The translations under genes were made by a program, and so were the position numbers. This document shows, piece after piece, positions 44,793 to 54,603 of a stretch of 64,000 nucleotides of DNA. Each line of letters starts with the position of its first letter. Position 1 is the first letter of the stretch. The stretch comes from Cydia pomonella (taxonomy: Eukaryota; Arthropoda; Insecta; Lepidoptera; Tortricidae). The notes beneath the pieces are model-generated. The model had not been told where the DNA came from. It did not search any database and worked only from the letters and a program-made list of their open reading frames with translations. The stretch covers positions 25,507,888-25,571,887 of the forward strand of contig NC_084707.1 in NCBI RefSeq assembly GCF_033807575.1, given 5' to 3'.

Positions 44793-44912
44793 TGAAGAAT
44801 AATAAGTCGCAGTGGAATTTAGAGGAATATATTCGATTCATAAAACACAGATGATTGACGGTTGATTGTACAGACATTACAATAACAACGGTTTCATAGC
44901 AACCTACCAACA
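44793..44912 (-). repeat. Copia 5' LTR
   Basis: 120 bp, identical to 40625-40744. It would carry the promoter; no clear TATA box is visible in its AT-rich part. The primer-binding site and start codon follow immediately (44777-44792). Confidence 0.95.
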
Positions 44913-44917
44913 CTGTT

Positions 44918-45394
44918 GTTCACCCTACACTCGCCAGATGAGAAATTATGAGAATTACACATGTCCGTACCTTGTTTAGAGAGTACTGCCCTAACTGACA
45001 CAGCCAGTATTGTAATCTTGGCGTTGACATCTCGAGTGAACTCTAGTTCCGCGGCCATTTAGAGGATAAGGCCAAATTAGCTTGAAAAAAGCTCGGTGTG
45101 CTCAACAGATCAGAGGCAGTATTTCACAGAGACCCACCGCCTACAGCATTACAAGGCGCAGGTTGGCCCATAATTGTATCTCTCAATATTCCGGTTATAT
45201 TTCGTTTTTTGACCATCAAAATCTAGAATTTATGGTTAATTTGAGGTTAATTTCCATTGAGTACGCTCCAGTTTGTTCTGGGCCCAATTGCTTTATAAAT
45301 TCGACGGTCTCCTTTAAACTGCATTTTGTAACTTTTTCAAATCAATTGCATTCATATGATCATCCCGCAAAAAGTTTGGACCCGGGTACGTCCT
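44918..45394. other. Spacer between copia element and LINE 3' end
   Basis: An open frame from 45082 runs into the LINE 3' UTR and has no domain. Confidence 0.4.
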
Positions 45395-45737
45395 TAAACT
45401 ACCCCCAAAAGAGAGGTATGGGCATTGTGAATGTCATCTCGCTTTGTGTGGTAGGGCACAGCACAGCGGATGTCATTCCAGATCTAGAGCAGAGCCCAAC
45501 TGGGGAAGTACCTCCACCATACAAAAAACCGCAGCCAAATAACACTAGACCCTACTCATAGTGTTGTGTTCCTGCCGGTGAGTAAGTTAGCCAGAGCTCA
45601 ACGAGGGGGGGAGGGGTTTAGGGTCGGCAACGCGCATGTAACTCCTCTGGAGTTGTAGGCGTACATAGGCTACGGAGACTGCTTACCATCAGGCGGGCCG
45701 TATGCTTGTTTGCCACCGACGTAGTATAAAAAAAAGT
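45395..45737 (+). repeat. LINE 3' UTR, longest copy in the window
   Basis: Runs from GTGTGGTAGGGCACAGCACA through GTTCCTGCCGGTGAGTAAG and the GGGTCGGCAACGCGCATGTA block to GACGTAGTATAAAAAAAAG. Shorter copies are at 7797, 16800 and 33385. It is the 3' end of a CR1-like LINE family whose coding part is not here. Confidence 0.7.
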
Positions 45738-45827
45738 TTATTTAAAGAGTATAAGATTCGCACTCTTCCGAGTGTTTACATACGAGTATTAAGCGCATAC
45801 TTACATGCGCTTAATATGTAAACATAC

Positions 45828-46052
45828 ATGTTAGGGCTAACGTGGATCAATACGCTACCCATTCGCAGGCCCGTCGTCCCGCGGTGCAGGCTCGCAAGGG
45901 CCCGAAAGTCACTTGGGATCTTAGGCGTAAATTTGTATAACTTGCTACCTGAGGAAATAAAACTAGCAAAAACTAATAAAACGATTGACCAAAATCTTAA
46001 AGCAATGTTAACTGACTTAGCATGCTACAGCATCGACGAATTTGTTGAATAG
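45828..46052 (+). pseudogene. LINE ORF2 C-terminal remnant
   Basis: The frame reads LYNLLPEEIKLAKTNKTI and ends LACYSIDEFVE, the same kind of tail as at 4317-4532 (FNKIPAEIK...YSINEFL). In CR1/Jockey-group elements this lies at the very end of the reverse transcriptase polyprotein. The polymerase core is absent. The copy is on the + strand; no target duplication is visible. Confidence 0.55.
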
Positions 46053-46107
46053 TGCACGATTCAACCCTAAGTAATTTATATATGAACACATTTTAAATTT
46101 TTTACTT

Positions 46108-46208
46108 GTAATTGGTTTGAATGAGATCTAGTAAGTACTTCTTTTTAATACGTCATAAATGGTACGGAACCCTTTAAGGGCGAGTCCGACTTGCACATGG
46201 CCGCTTTT
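46108..46208 (+). repeat. GGGTTCCGTA-family repeat, 3' fragment
   Basis: Contains GAGATCTAGTAAGTA, TACGTCATAAATGGTACGGA and CGAGTCCGACTTGCACATGG, the last 100 bp of the family. Confidence 0.8.
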
Positions 46209-46209
46209 T

Positions 46210-46410
46210 TAATAGTATTTTATAAAATCGTGATATAATAGAAAGCTTTTCAGTCGAGTAATGAAGCTTTGCTGAGTTGCCTAAGTAACGTACGAGATTG
46301 AAAAGCTTGATTATATCACTATTATTGTATGCAATACTTTTTCTACGAGTCATTTAAAATAACATTGTATAATCTATAAAAACCTAAATAGTTAATAAAA
46401 ATTGGTGAGT
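46210..46410 (+). repeat. Dispersed repeat shared with 34585-34790
   Basis: Same order of motifs as the other copy (ATCGTGATATAATAGA, CTTTTCAGTCGAGTA, TTGCTGAGTTGCCTAAGT, CTTTTTCTACGAGTCAT) with small indels. Confidence 0.7.
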
Positions 46411-46681
46411 ATCATTTAAGTAGCCAAAAATGTAGCACAAAAGACCCAAACGCGAAGATATAACATATAAGAGATGAGATGTGATGAGAAGAGAAGAACG
46501 CACCTATGTATGTGTATATACGAAATACTCATAGGTGTTCCAAAAGTCATTAAAATATAACATACCATTTTCCAGTTTTCATGTTGTATACAATAAATCT
46601 ACTCTGTATTACACTTATGAATCGACAATTACTTTGTCACAATCTCAGATCATAGGTCACAATCCTTATCTCCAGGTCGCG

Positions 46682-46786
46682 TATAAGTAGCTTGGCAGCG
46701 CTCCGAGCTAACACAAACTTCAGTTCGGGGCATCGCAACAGTCTTTTCCTTTTGCCCGTTTCTTCTAATTTATTTACAATATACAA
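46682..46786 (+). promoter_or_regulatory. Predicted core promoter and 5' UTR exon of the 47.3-kb gene
   Basis: TATAAGTA at 46682 and an arthropod initiator-like TTCAGTT (A at 46722) precede a short exon that ends at CAA|GTAAGT (donor at 46787). The TATA-to-initiator distance of 40 bp is longer than the usual 25-32, so the true start may be slightly upstream. The exon has no ATG. The matching acceptor TTTGTTTTCTAG ends at 47266. Confidence 0.6.
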
Positions 46787-47267
46787 GTAAGTATAACAGG
46801 AAACTTTGCATTACCTTTTATTTTTTATATTTGTACCTTTTATTTTACTCAATTATTGACTCAAATTGTGGCCGCTATATTACAAAAGTCATTAAATCGT
46901 AAAGCGCTCCTGTGTCCATCTGCATTTGGCCATTTTTATTCGTGATGTTCCCTATTTTTACTTATATTCTTGAACCTGTGGCTTCTAACAATGATAGCAC
47001 CAGTCGATCAGGAGATAGGATGATGCACTTTAAAATTTAATCCGTATTAAAATAAATCATACATGAGTTGGATGGTCAGATCATCTGACTCAGATGGTAG
47101 TCGCTTTCGTAAAACCTACCCCTATATATACAGTAAGCTGTAGTGTAAGTGTGGCTGTGAGCTATGGCAAAAGCCGAAATAATGCAAGGAAGAAGATGAC
47201 TAAAGCAATCATGCAACATGAATTTCATTACTTAACATCAATTTTTTAATTTTATTTGTTTTCTAGG

Positions 47268-48170
47268 ATGATCACTTGCTGCTGTATGTTGCTGTTGCTT
47301 GTCACTCTGGTGACGGGAGCGAGCTCTGACTGCGACGCCTGCGTCGCGGGCCGGTGCCACTTCCGAAAGCCCATCTTCACTGGATTCCCCGTAACGGACC
47401 AGCTCGCCATCGACCGCACCGAAAATATCCTGTATCTACAGCTTTATGAAAATCAGAATATTGCCATCTTTCTAGATGACCTGCAAATCAGATTGGTTAA
47501 CGTGATGAGAACCTCAGGAAGAGCGTTTGACCAGCAATCCAGGGTATTATATTTAGGTACTAAAGAAGTTAACGATACATTTTATAAGTATGATATAGTT
47601 AGTAATAAAACAGAAGCTATTTCAATAGAGGATCATGACAGAAAACCCGATTTTATGTTTTATGGTTACAATCGCTTGCACTTTATAGATAAAAACAGAC
47701 ATAGTATGTACTTTTATAATACCGCGGAAAACTCAGTTTATCATTATAACATGTTAGTAAATAACTCAATCAGCCATTTTGTTTTTAGTGGGAAGAACCT
47801 TTTAATTGTATCTAATGAAACTTTATATTATTACGATATTGATGATGACGGTGTGACTGAAATTAGAAATGGGAACTATGTGCTATCTGTGGACAAAAAT
47901 GATAATGTATATTTAGGAAATTCAACTGACAGGACAATTTATAAGCGAGATAGTAGCACGGGAGCGTTAGATTTATATGCGTATTATAATTCTGGCTTGA
48001 TAGAGGACTTTGTGTTTGAAAAAAATGACCATGTAGTATTTCGGGAAGCGGACGGCAGCGTGGCGCAGTGGGTGCCCACTTTCCCCCAGAAGCTTTGCTC
48101 CGTCGAACCCCCACACTCTGGCTACTTTATTCGACAAATGGAAAATGTTGACGACTCCTGTATTAACTGA
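47268..48170 (+). CDS. Ommochrome-binding-protein-like secreted protein (paralogue 1)
   Basis: A 300-residue protein encoded in one exon. It starts at the first ATG after the acceptor at 47266. Residues 1-20 (MITCCCMLLLLVTLVTGASS) form a signal peptide, then CDACVAGRC, the family's N-terminal cysteine motif, and DQLAIDRTENILYLQLY. Repeating segments of the form LYxxxxxxNxIYxY through the middle, and VFEKNDHVVFREADGSV near the C-terminus, suggest a beta-propeller-like fold. N-glycosylation sequons include NDT, NKT, NNS, NET and NST. By analogy with the moth ommochrome-binding protein it may carry a tryptophan-derived pigment or related ligand in haemolymph or epidermis; binding itself cannot be read from sequence. 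The closest relative here is 54604-56041. AATAAA lies 350 bp after the stop. Family name is moderately sure; secretion is very likely. Confidence 0.85.
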   Translation: MITCCCMLLLLVTLVTGASSDCDACVAGRCHFRKPIFTGFPVTDQLAIDRTENILYLQLYENQNIAIFLDDLQIRLVNVMRTSGRAFDQQSRVLYLGTKEVNDTFYKYDIVSNKTEAISIEDHDRKPDFMFYGYNRLHFIDKNRHSMYFYNTAENSVYHYNMLVNNSISHFVFSGKNLLIVSNETLYYYDIDDDGVTEIRNGNYVLSVDKNDNVYLGNSTDRTIYKRDSSTGALDLYAYYNSGLIEDFVFEKNDHVVFREADGSVAQWVPTFPQKLCSVEPPHSGYFIRQMENVDDSCIN

Positions 48171-48520
48171 TCTTCCATCTGTGTTTGGGCAGTATTTTGG
48201 GCATATTTTCCATATCTTTTTGGTTTTTTTGAAAAGAATTTTTCCTTTAAAAAGAAGTCGTGTGCTTTTTTGAATCACAATTTTATTAACACACCAATAT
48301 TTCAAAGATTAATTTTGTAAAATCATAATTATTCTAGCGTAGTCAGCTTAGCTACTTCTAAGCAGGTGAGGTATTCAAAATGTTCTGCACACAACTTATT
48401 CTTTAAACTAAACTAAAAGCGTAAAGTCACACCTGCTGAGTTACTTCTGCTGCTGACTGGTCTACTTTCTCTAAGTATGAATATGTAGCTTGATTTACCT
48501 ACTTATTTATTTTTAACTGA

Positions 48521-48526
48521 AATAAA
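48521..48526 (+). terminator. Polyadenylation signal AATAAA of paralogue 1
   Basis: The first AATAAA downstream of the stop at 48170, followed by a T-rich run. Confidence 0.55.
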
Positions 48527-48667
48527 CTTTTTTTATATAATGTAACTTTTAGATTTTTTTTTATACGATTCCTGTTTGCCTTGTTTGATGACGACATTTT
48601 AAACTGAAAATCAAAACGGAGGAGATTCTGTGAGCATTAATTGAAATGTTTTGAGTTCTATCTTTTT

Positions 48668-48942
48668 TTTAGGGTTCCGTACCCAAAGGATCAAACGGAC
48701 CCTATTACTGAGACTTCACTGTCCGTCCGTCTGTCACCAGGCTGTATCTGATGAACCATAGACAGTTGAAATTTTCACAGATGATGTATTTTTGTTGCCG
48801 CTATAACAACAAATAAAAACAGAATAAAATAAATATTTAAGGGGGCTCCCATACAACAAACATAATTTTTTTGCCGTTTTTGTAAATAATGGTACGGAAC
48901 CCTTCGTGCGCGAGTCCGACTCGCACTTGCCCGGTTTTTTAT
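48668..48942 (+). repeat. Relative of the GGGTTCCGTA family
   Basis: TAGGGTTCCGTACCCAAAGG at the start and ATGGTACGGAACCCTTCGTG / CGAGTCCGACTCGCACTTGC at the end are like the main family, but the interior (CACCAGGCTGTATCTGATG, GTTGCCGCTATAACAACAAA) is different. Ends are shared and cores are not, as in MITE families that use one transposase. Confidence 0.75.
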
Positions 48943-48973
48943 CTTATCACCAACAAGCTTTCGACTTTGCCTT

Positions 48974-49632
48974 AACGTTGATTGGTATAGCATGCCTTAT
49001 GGCATTAAGTTCTCCTTTGGTACTCTAAGGATTTTTGTGAAATGAAAGTTAAGTATGTAGTAATACTATTATGAACGTTATATCATAATAGCAGTCGCAT
49101 ACGAGTATATAATCACTTAGGTTCGAAATGCCTAACAAATTTATGCATATTTTTCTAAATAGTCAAGTGTAAAAAGGATGTATTGTTGGTCTACCGCAAG
49201 AGATAACTCGGTGATAGTGATGTGACCCCAAGTTCCGTTATAACAAGTGAATGAAGCATTCATACAGTTCATCAGGAGGTATATTAAGTAATGTACAACA
49301 CAAATTACCTAAAGGGTTCTATAACAAAAAACAAAGAAGTCGAAAAAGCTTTATTCAGTTTTAAAAATTGATTATGATTAGTAATAAGTTTATTTGGATA
49401 ATCTTCTTGACCGATTATAGTCAAACCGGTTCTTAAAATTTTAATACTTGTATTCTATTTTTATCCTTTTCAATATCTTCTTATACATATAAACTACGTC
49501 TACTACTAATCCGACAATGTTATAGCAAGGGTTTTTAACAACAAAAAATGTACTGTACTGTACGAGGCACCACTCTATTTTTATAGTTAGATATGGACGT
49601 TTAAAGATCATTCAGCCATTTTTAAGGCGCCT
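48974..49632. other. Intergenic DNA with a weak LINE-tail match
   Basis: 48974-49035 (TTGATTGGTATAGCATGCC, GGCATTAAGTTCTCC) resembles the tail at 6008-6112. Nothing else was recognised. Confidence 0.4.
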
Positions 49633-49725
49633 TTTTAGAGTTCCGTAGCCAAATGGCAAAAAACGGAACCCTTATAGATTCGTCATGTCCGTCTGTCTGT
49701 CCGATTCTGTCACAGCCACTTTTTT
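49633..49725 (+). repeat. GGGTTCCGTA-family repeat, 5' fragment
   Basis: TAGAGTTCCGTAGCCAAATG, AAAAACGGAACCCTTATAG and GTCCGTCTGTCTGTCCG, then the copy breaks in a T-run. Confidence 0.75.
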
Positions 49726-49811
49726 TTTCTGTATTGCGGAAAAAAACAGATACAGGCCAGTAATATACACGGATAAGATTCTAAAATAATAAATTTAGCC
49801 TACATCCTAAC

Positions 49812-51769
49812 CAGTGCCGGATTAACCCTTAAGCAAAATAAGCACTTGCTTAGGGCACCACGTCTAGGGGGGCACCAAAATCGGAGGAAAAAAAACGCGC
49901 AGGCTGCATCAGCATCACAGTCGTAGTGGAGTATGTACGGTTGGTGCCCTAAGTAGATACTAGTTGTATAGAAAAGTGGATACTTATGTTCGGGAACCGA
50001 CTGACGAAACGAAACTTTTTGATACGTGTGCAAGTATCCATCTAATAACGAAGGGTCGTAAGAGTAAGAGAGCGAGCACACGTAAGTCTCCAACGTAGGC
50101 CTTTGATTTAACCTTACGCCGAAGCCCTCAAAGCTCATGGCCAAAAAATCTTGCCGACGAGCTTGTGGCCAGCCGATGTTTTGGACGTAGGTTTGGATAC
50201 AAAAGTCGATCTTCTGCCTCACTTTCACTTGGCCATGGAGCCCATGGATCGAAATCCAAGCTTTCCTCTCTCGCAGCTGCGCCTTCTGCGTTGCTCACAC
50301 TTCGCCATTGGTTGTATTGTATGATAACGCGCTGCGATCGGACGCTCCGGACGTCCCGCCATTGGTCAATTCCAAGCTTTGCTTTCTTCCAGCTGGACCT
50401 TGTGTATACATTTTGGGTTCCTTAGAGGAGATACATTTTTCCTTACCCACCATCAATTACAGTGACACTACCAGCAAGGTTTGGTGAATCAGACACTGGT
50501 AAGACGGCGTTTGCGGATTTTACCAAAAATAAAGAAATTAAAAATGGCGGCCATATTTTATTACAATTTATACTACGAATATAATTTATATTAAGGTACC
50601 TTTCGGATCCTCAGATATAAATTTTAATTATATCATGATTAGAACAAATTTTCCGTGCCGTTTTTACAAGCAAAAAAAATGAAAAAGAGGAAAAATGTAT
50701 GCACACCTTCTGGGATGGAGCAAACTGGGATTACACGCATTTTTAGGTCCAAATAAAGATATTGAAAAGATTACCAGCTTGATGAGAATTAATTCTTCGG
50801 AAAAATCTAAGTAATTTGATTGTCCTAATTGTGACACATTATTATTTAAGAAAATGGGACTTAACCATGTTTAATTAAGTTCTAAAATTATCTTTAACGT
50901 TATAAAGATGATGATGTCGACTTGGCCCAGTCTTCTCCGAACGCCGGCCTTGAAACGTCGGGTCAGAGGTAATTTTATAACTTACGCGATTAAGCCCCGT
51001 TTTCGTAAATAATTATTTGCTATTTGAGACCCTTGTGGCCATTTTGTCAGAACCAAGTCCCTACTGAATCTCGGCCTTTGTCCTCACATGAATGTGCTTC
51101 GCAGGAAAGCTAGAGCTTTCCTAGAGCGTTGCAAAACTCTGTGCGGAGCCCGGGCTACACTTCCACATTGGTTGGCTCAGCTCACCTCTTACGAGCCTTA
51201 TGCGCAGCACGGTCTTCAAATTAACTTGCTTATATGATAGATAGATAGATAGATAATAGTTTATTCATCACACATGGTAATAGGTACATTTAAAATATAC
51301 ATCATGTACATAATATCTATAATATATATATGGCCAAGTGCATTGTTTTTTCCAAAGTCTGCTCTAATTATAATCAAAATACACTGTTTCTAAACTTTCG
51401 GGTTACTCTTGGGCAGGGGTACCAATAAGTCATGTTACGAGTACCTTGTGAACCAAACCAGGTTTTAATCGCATAGTAGAGCACACAATGATAGATATTA
51501 GGTAATTTCGGTCATTTTGTTTGGGCCAACTTTGACAAAGGTGACATTCGGATGGCGACTGCAGCAGCATTATCTACTGTTGCAACATTACTGCTGCAGT
51601 ACTGTTAATTTCCGAGTTATAATAATGTGACGGATTGAAAATTCTATTCTCAGCAGTAATGCGGCAATAAACGTCACTCAATTTACCAAGAAAATTCAAT
51701 GTAATCTTGATGAGGGGGCACCACGGTCTAGAAATGCTTAGGGCATCAAAATATCTTAATCCGGCACTG
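49812..51769. mobile_element. Non-autonomous hAT-like transposon, 1958 bp
   Basis: CAGTGCCGGATTAA at the left and TTAATCCGGCACTG at the right are perfect 14-bp inverted ends of hAT type. ATCCTAAC flanks both (49804-49811 and 51770-51777), an exact 8-bp duplication. Subterminal GGGCACCACGTCTAG and its partner CACCACGGTCTAGAAATGC extend the similarity. The interior has no transposase; it includes a GATA microsatellite with an AT-rich LINE-like tail (51235-51345) and a part (50935-51015) similar to the foldback at 58318-58472, so other repeats have inserted into it. Confidence 0.9.
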
Positions 51770-51905
51770 ATCCTAACACAATTCCCACTAGGAGTTCAGA
51801 CAATAATTTTACTACAGCGTTGTAATCGGAACTTAAAACAGACATCCTTACTTATATTAATACTAAACAATTACAATATTTATCACATCCTACTAGTATG
51901 TACAT

Positions 51906-53080
51906 CTTCTTCTTCTTCTTTGCCTTTTCCCACTTTAGGTGGGGTCGGGTCTCCTAATTAATTTACGCCAGGCACTTCTGTCCTGGATTGTCTTTATGTC
52001 TAGCTTGGCATGCTTTATTGTTCGGGTCATGTTTGTCCACCAGGTGCCGGGCGGGCGCCCTCTACCGCGTTTTATTTCAGGCAATTCCAGCGCCTTACGA
52101 ACCACATTGTCATCGTCTCTTCGCATAACGTGTCCGTACCATCTTAGCCGACTTTCTGTTATTTTTTCAGGTATTGGGGCTACCTTGAAACTACCTCTTA
52201 CATGTTCGTTTCTAATTTTATCTAGTCTAGTAACACCCCCCGACCATCTCAAAATTTTCATTTCATTTACATGAATTTTCTGTTCATGACTTTGTTTGAC
52301 CGCCCAACATTCAGCGCCGTACAGTAAAGCAGGTCTTATTGCAGTCTTGTATACCTTTCCCTTAGTTTTGATTGGCATTCGAGGGTCACACATGATTCCT
52401 GTTAAGCTTCTCCATTTTTGCCACCCCACGTTTACTCTATGCGCTACGTCTGCATCGATGTCGGCGTCTGCTGTCATCAATGAGCCCAGGTATTTAAACT
52501 GTGTCACTTTTGGTACAGGTGTTCCGTCGGGGTAGTAAATGGTATTAGCTGTCCTATAATTTGGGTTTGGATCGTACAGATATTCCATGTGTTCAGTTTT
52601 TGACTTGCTGACGCGGAGACCGTATTTTTCGAGGGCTGTCATCCAATCCGATAGATCTTTCTGGAGTTGTGTAGGCGTATTGGCCACTAAAGCAATATCA
52701 TCCGCATATAGCAGACTCCATGGTAGAGGAGCTTGAACATCTTTTGTTAGATAGTCCATGACCAGGTTAAAGAGTAACGGGCTCAAAGCCGATCCCTGGT
52801 GTACTCCTACGTTGACTTCAAAGCTGTCACTCAAACCAGCTGGGCTTTTTACCCGAGTTTTGATCCCTTGGTACATATCTTCGATCAGTTTGATGTAATA
52901 CTCGGGTACATTTTGGGCTCTTAATGCTTGCCACACAAGTCTCCTCGGCACTCGGTCAAACGCCTTCTCTAAATCAATGAATATGAAATGAAGGTTCTTT
53001 CTATTCAGTCTGTGTTTTTCCATTAGTACTCTTACTGTCTGTATTGCATCCGTCGTGGATTTGGAAGGAGTAAAGCCGAA
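51906..53080 (-). mobile_element. 5'-truncated RTE-type LINE with 16-bp target duplication
   Basis: CTACTAGTATGTACAT occurs exactly at 51890-51905 and 53081-53096. The insertion between them ends, in element orientation, with a GAA repeat tail and begins inside the reverse transcriptase, so first-strand synthesis stopped early. The short 3' UTR after the stop (51935) is only about 29 bp. Confidence 0.93.
51935..53023 (-). pseudogene. RTE-type reverse transcriptase, C-terminal 362 residues
   Basis: An open frame with FIDLEKAFDRVPR (about 14-26), GVHQGSALSPLLF (73-85), the YADD active site (106-109), GLRVSKSKTE and FKYLGSLMTAD, followed by the RTE-style C-terminus: ALLYGAECWAVK, EMKILRW, ESRLRWYGHVMRRDD and RGRGRPPGTW. 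Endonuclease and the first reverse transcriptase blocks are lost; the reading extends in frame upstream of this ATG to the truncation point at 53080. The frame has no internal stop, so the insertion is fairly young, but it cannot move by itself. Confidence 0.93.
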
Positions 53081-53096
53081 CTACTAGTATGTACAT

Positions 53097-53645
53097 AAAC
53101 ACAAAAATAGGATTATCGAGTTCGGCCTAAATCACAGCAATAAACAATACAAAAGAAATTAAGCTACAATACAGGTAATTAAAATTATAATTAACATTAT
53201 AGGAGCAAGCTCACTTTGCGCTTAAAGTTGGATCGCGTATAATTAAATATGTCAACCGAGATTAGGTGTTTTTATTGTAATTATGACAAATTCTACGCAG
53301 CGGAGCTCGTACCCCAGCGATAGTGGCAGCCGTCGAGACGCGAATAGGCAAAGTGTCCGTGTCCTGTAGGTGGGAGCTCGGAAACTAATAGCCTCCAGGA
53401 GCTCCGGGCAGTTATACTGACCGGTACATATATAAGACGGTAGCATCTTGGGCGTGGCTCGTGTAAATGGACATTTTTTCGACATTATATAGCAGTATCA
53501 AAATTGTTATGGCATTTATTTGGGCATTTGTAAGACCCTGACGACACTTGTATCCGACCTTTCCGACATCTTTATGGCACTGTGGCGATATTTGTATGCC
53601 ACATTCGACATTTGTATGGTCCAAGTAGCCGTACAAATGTCGACG
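53097..53645. other. Spacer, nothing recognised
   Basis: Short open frames on both strands without domains; a repeated ATTTGTATGGTCC-like motif near 53580-53630. Confidence 0.4.
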
Positions 53646-53745
53646 TATACATTTATTTATTTATTTAATTTTTATTGCACAACAGAAAAACAATCTTATA
53701 GTACAAAAGGCGGACTTAATGCCACGAGGCATTCTCTACCAGTCA
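53646..53745 (-). repeat. LINE/SINE 3' tail, minus strand
   Basis: Reverse complement of the tail at 6008-6112: GGCGGACTTAATGCCACGAG and CATTCTCTACCAGTCAACC, ended by an ATTT repeat and TTTTTATTGCAC. Confidence 0.65.
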
Positions 53746-54250
53746 ACCTTAAGGCTAAGCAGAGAGATTGTGAGCGGTGCTACAATTACAACAGCAAAAC
53801 AAATCAAACAAAAATACATATTAATAACATATACATACAAATATAATACACACATATAATATATATATATATTTATAAAGAAAAAGACGAAACATATGAA
53901 GCTAATAAATAAATACATTAAGAATCTTTCATTCTGCTAGCAAAGAAAGCACGTAATGATTTTTTGAAAGCGAACCTATTTGGCGCATTTTGATGTTAAG
54001 AGGAAGGAGGTTACATTATGTACCCGATTCACGTATTTATTAATCACAATATTCTTACACCATGCTGACAACTGTTATTATAACAAAACACATTTTTATG
54101 TCAATTGTAAATCAATAAATAATAGTCCATACAAATGTCGTTGAGACCGTACTAAAATACGTCGTTCAAGAAAATTAACTGTTCTTCGATTAAAAATACC
54201 GTCAATGCGTCCATTACTGTTGGAGATAGAATATTATACTATTGTACTTA
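53746..54250. other. Intergenic DNA, nothing recognised
   Basis: AT-rich sequence with no supported gene. Confidence 0.4.
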
Positions 54251-54320
54251 TCGTTAATTCAATTCAATTCAATTCAAATATACTTTATTCATGTAGGCCT
54301 AGCAACAAGCACTTATGAAT
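54251..54320 (-). repeat. LINE 3' tail with AATTC repeat, minus strand
   Basis: A run of AATTC units (TTGAA on the minus strand) is followed by CAAATATACTTTATTCATGT and GGCCTAGCAACAAGCACTTA, a typical tail of a lepidopteran CR1-like element. Confidence 0.65.
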
Positions 54321-54517
54321 AGTAAGACAGTATTACATAGTTAAAATGTAATGGTAGAATGTGAATAAAAATGCTCATTTGAAAATTGACCCAGGGCATA
54401 ATTAAAAAAATGTTGGCATTGAAATTATGTTTGTTTTGTCAGGGTTCTTTTTGCTACAGAACCCTAACATGTTCACCGCAATCCTTATCACAATATCATG
54501 TATACTCGATAATATCG

Positions 54518-54543
54518 TATAAATACTCGAATTCGCAGCGTCA
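54518..54543 (+). promoter_or_regulatory. Core promoter of the 54.6-kb gene
   Basis: TATAAATA at 54518-54525 and the initiator-like GTCAGTT with its A at 54543, 25 bp apart, directly before a first exon with a start codon and a good donor. It is the best promoter in the window. Confidence 0.7.
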
Positions 54544-54603
54544 GTTGTGTATTTCATCTTTCCCTTCGCTGCATCAGTATCGTTGCTTCTCCTATTTACT
54601 TCT

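Larger units (their letters stand above)
40625..44912 (-). mobile_element. Ty1/copia LTR retrotransposon, nearly intact
   Basis: The element is 4288 bp. Its LTRs (40625-40744 and 44793-44912) are 120 bp each and identical, with TG...CA ends. CTGTT flanks both sides (40620-40624 and 44913-44917), the 5-bp duplication of the integrase. Inside, on the minus strand, lie gag-protease-integrase and then reverse transcriptase-RNase H, the copia order. A purine tract (GAGAGGAAG) directly precedes the 3' LTR. Identical LTRs show a very recent insertion. The coding region is split by two one-base frameshifts, each in a homopolymer. Confidence 0.96.

Noticed and set aside
45082..45561. 159-residue open frame on the + strand
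   Set aside because: Its second half is the 3' UTR of a repeated LINE family (45395-45737), and the first half has no recognisable motif.
49800..50228. 142-residue open frame on the minus strand
   Set aside because: It covers the left end and target duplication of the hAT-like element and has no domain.
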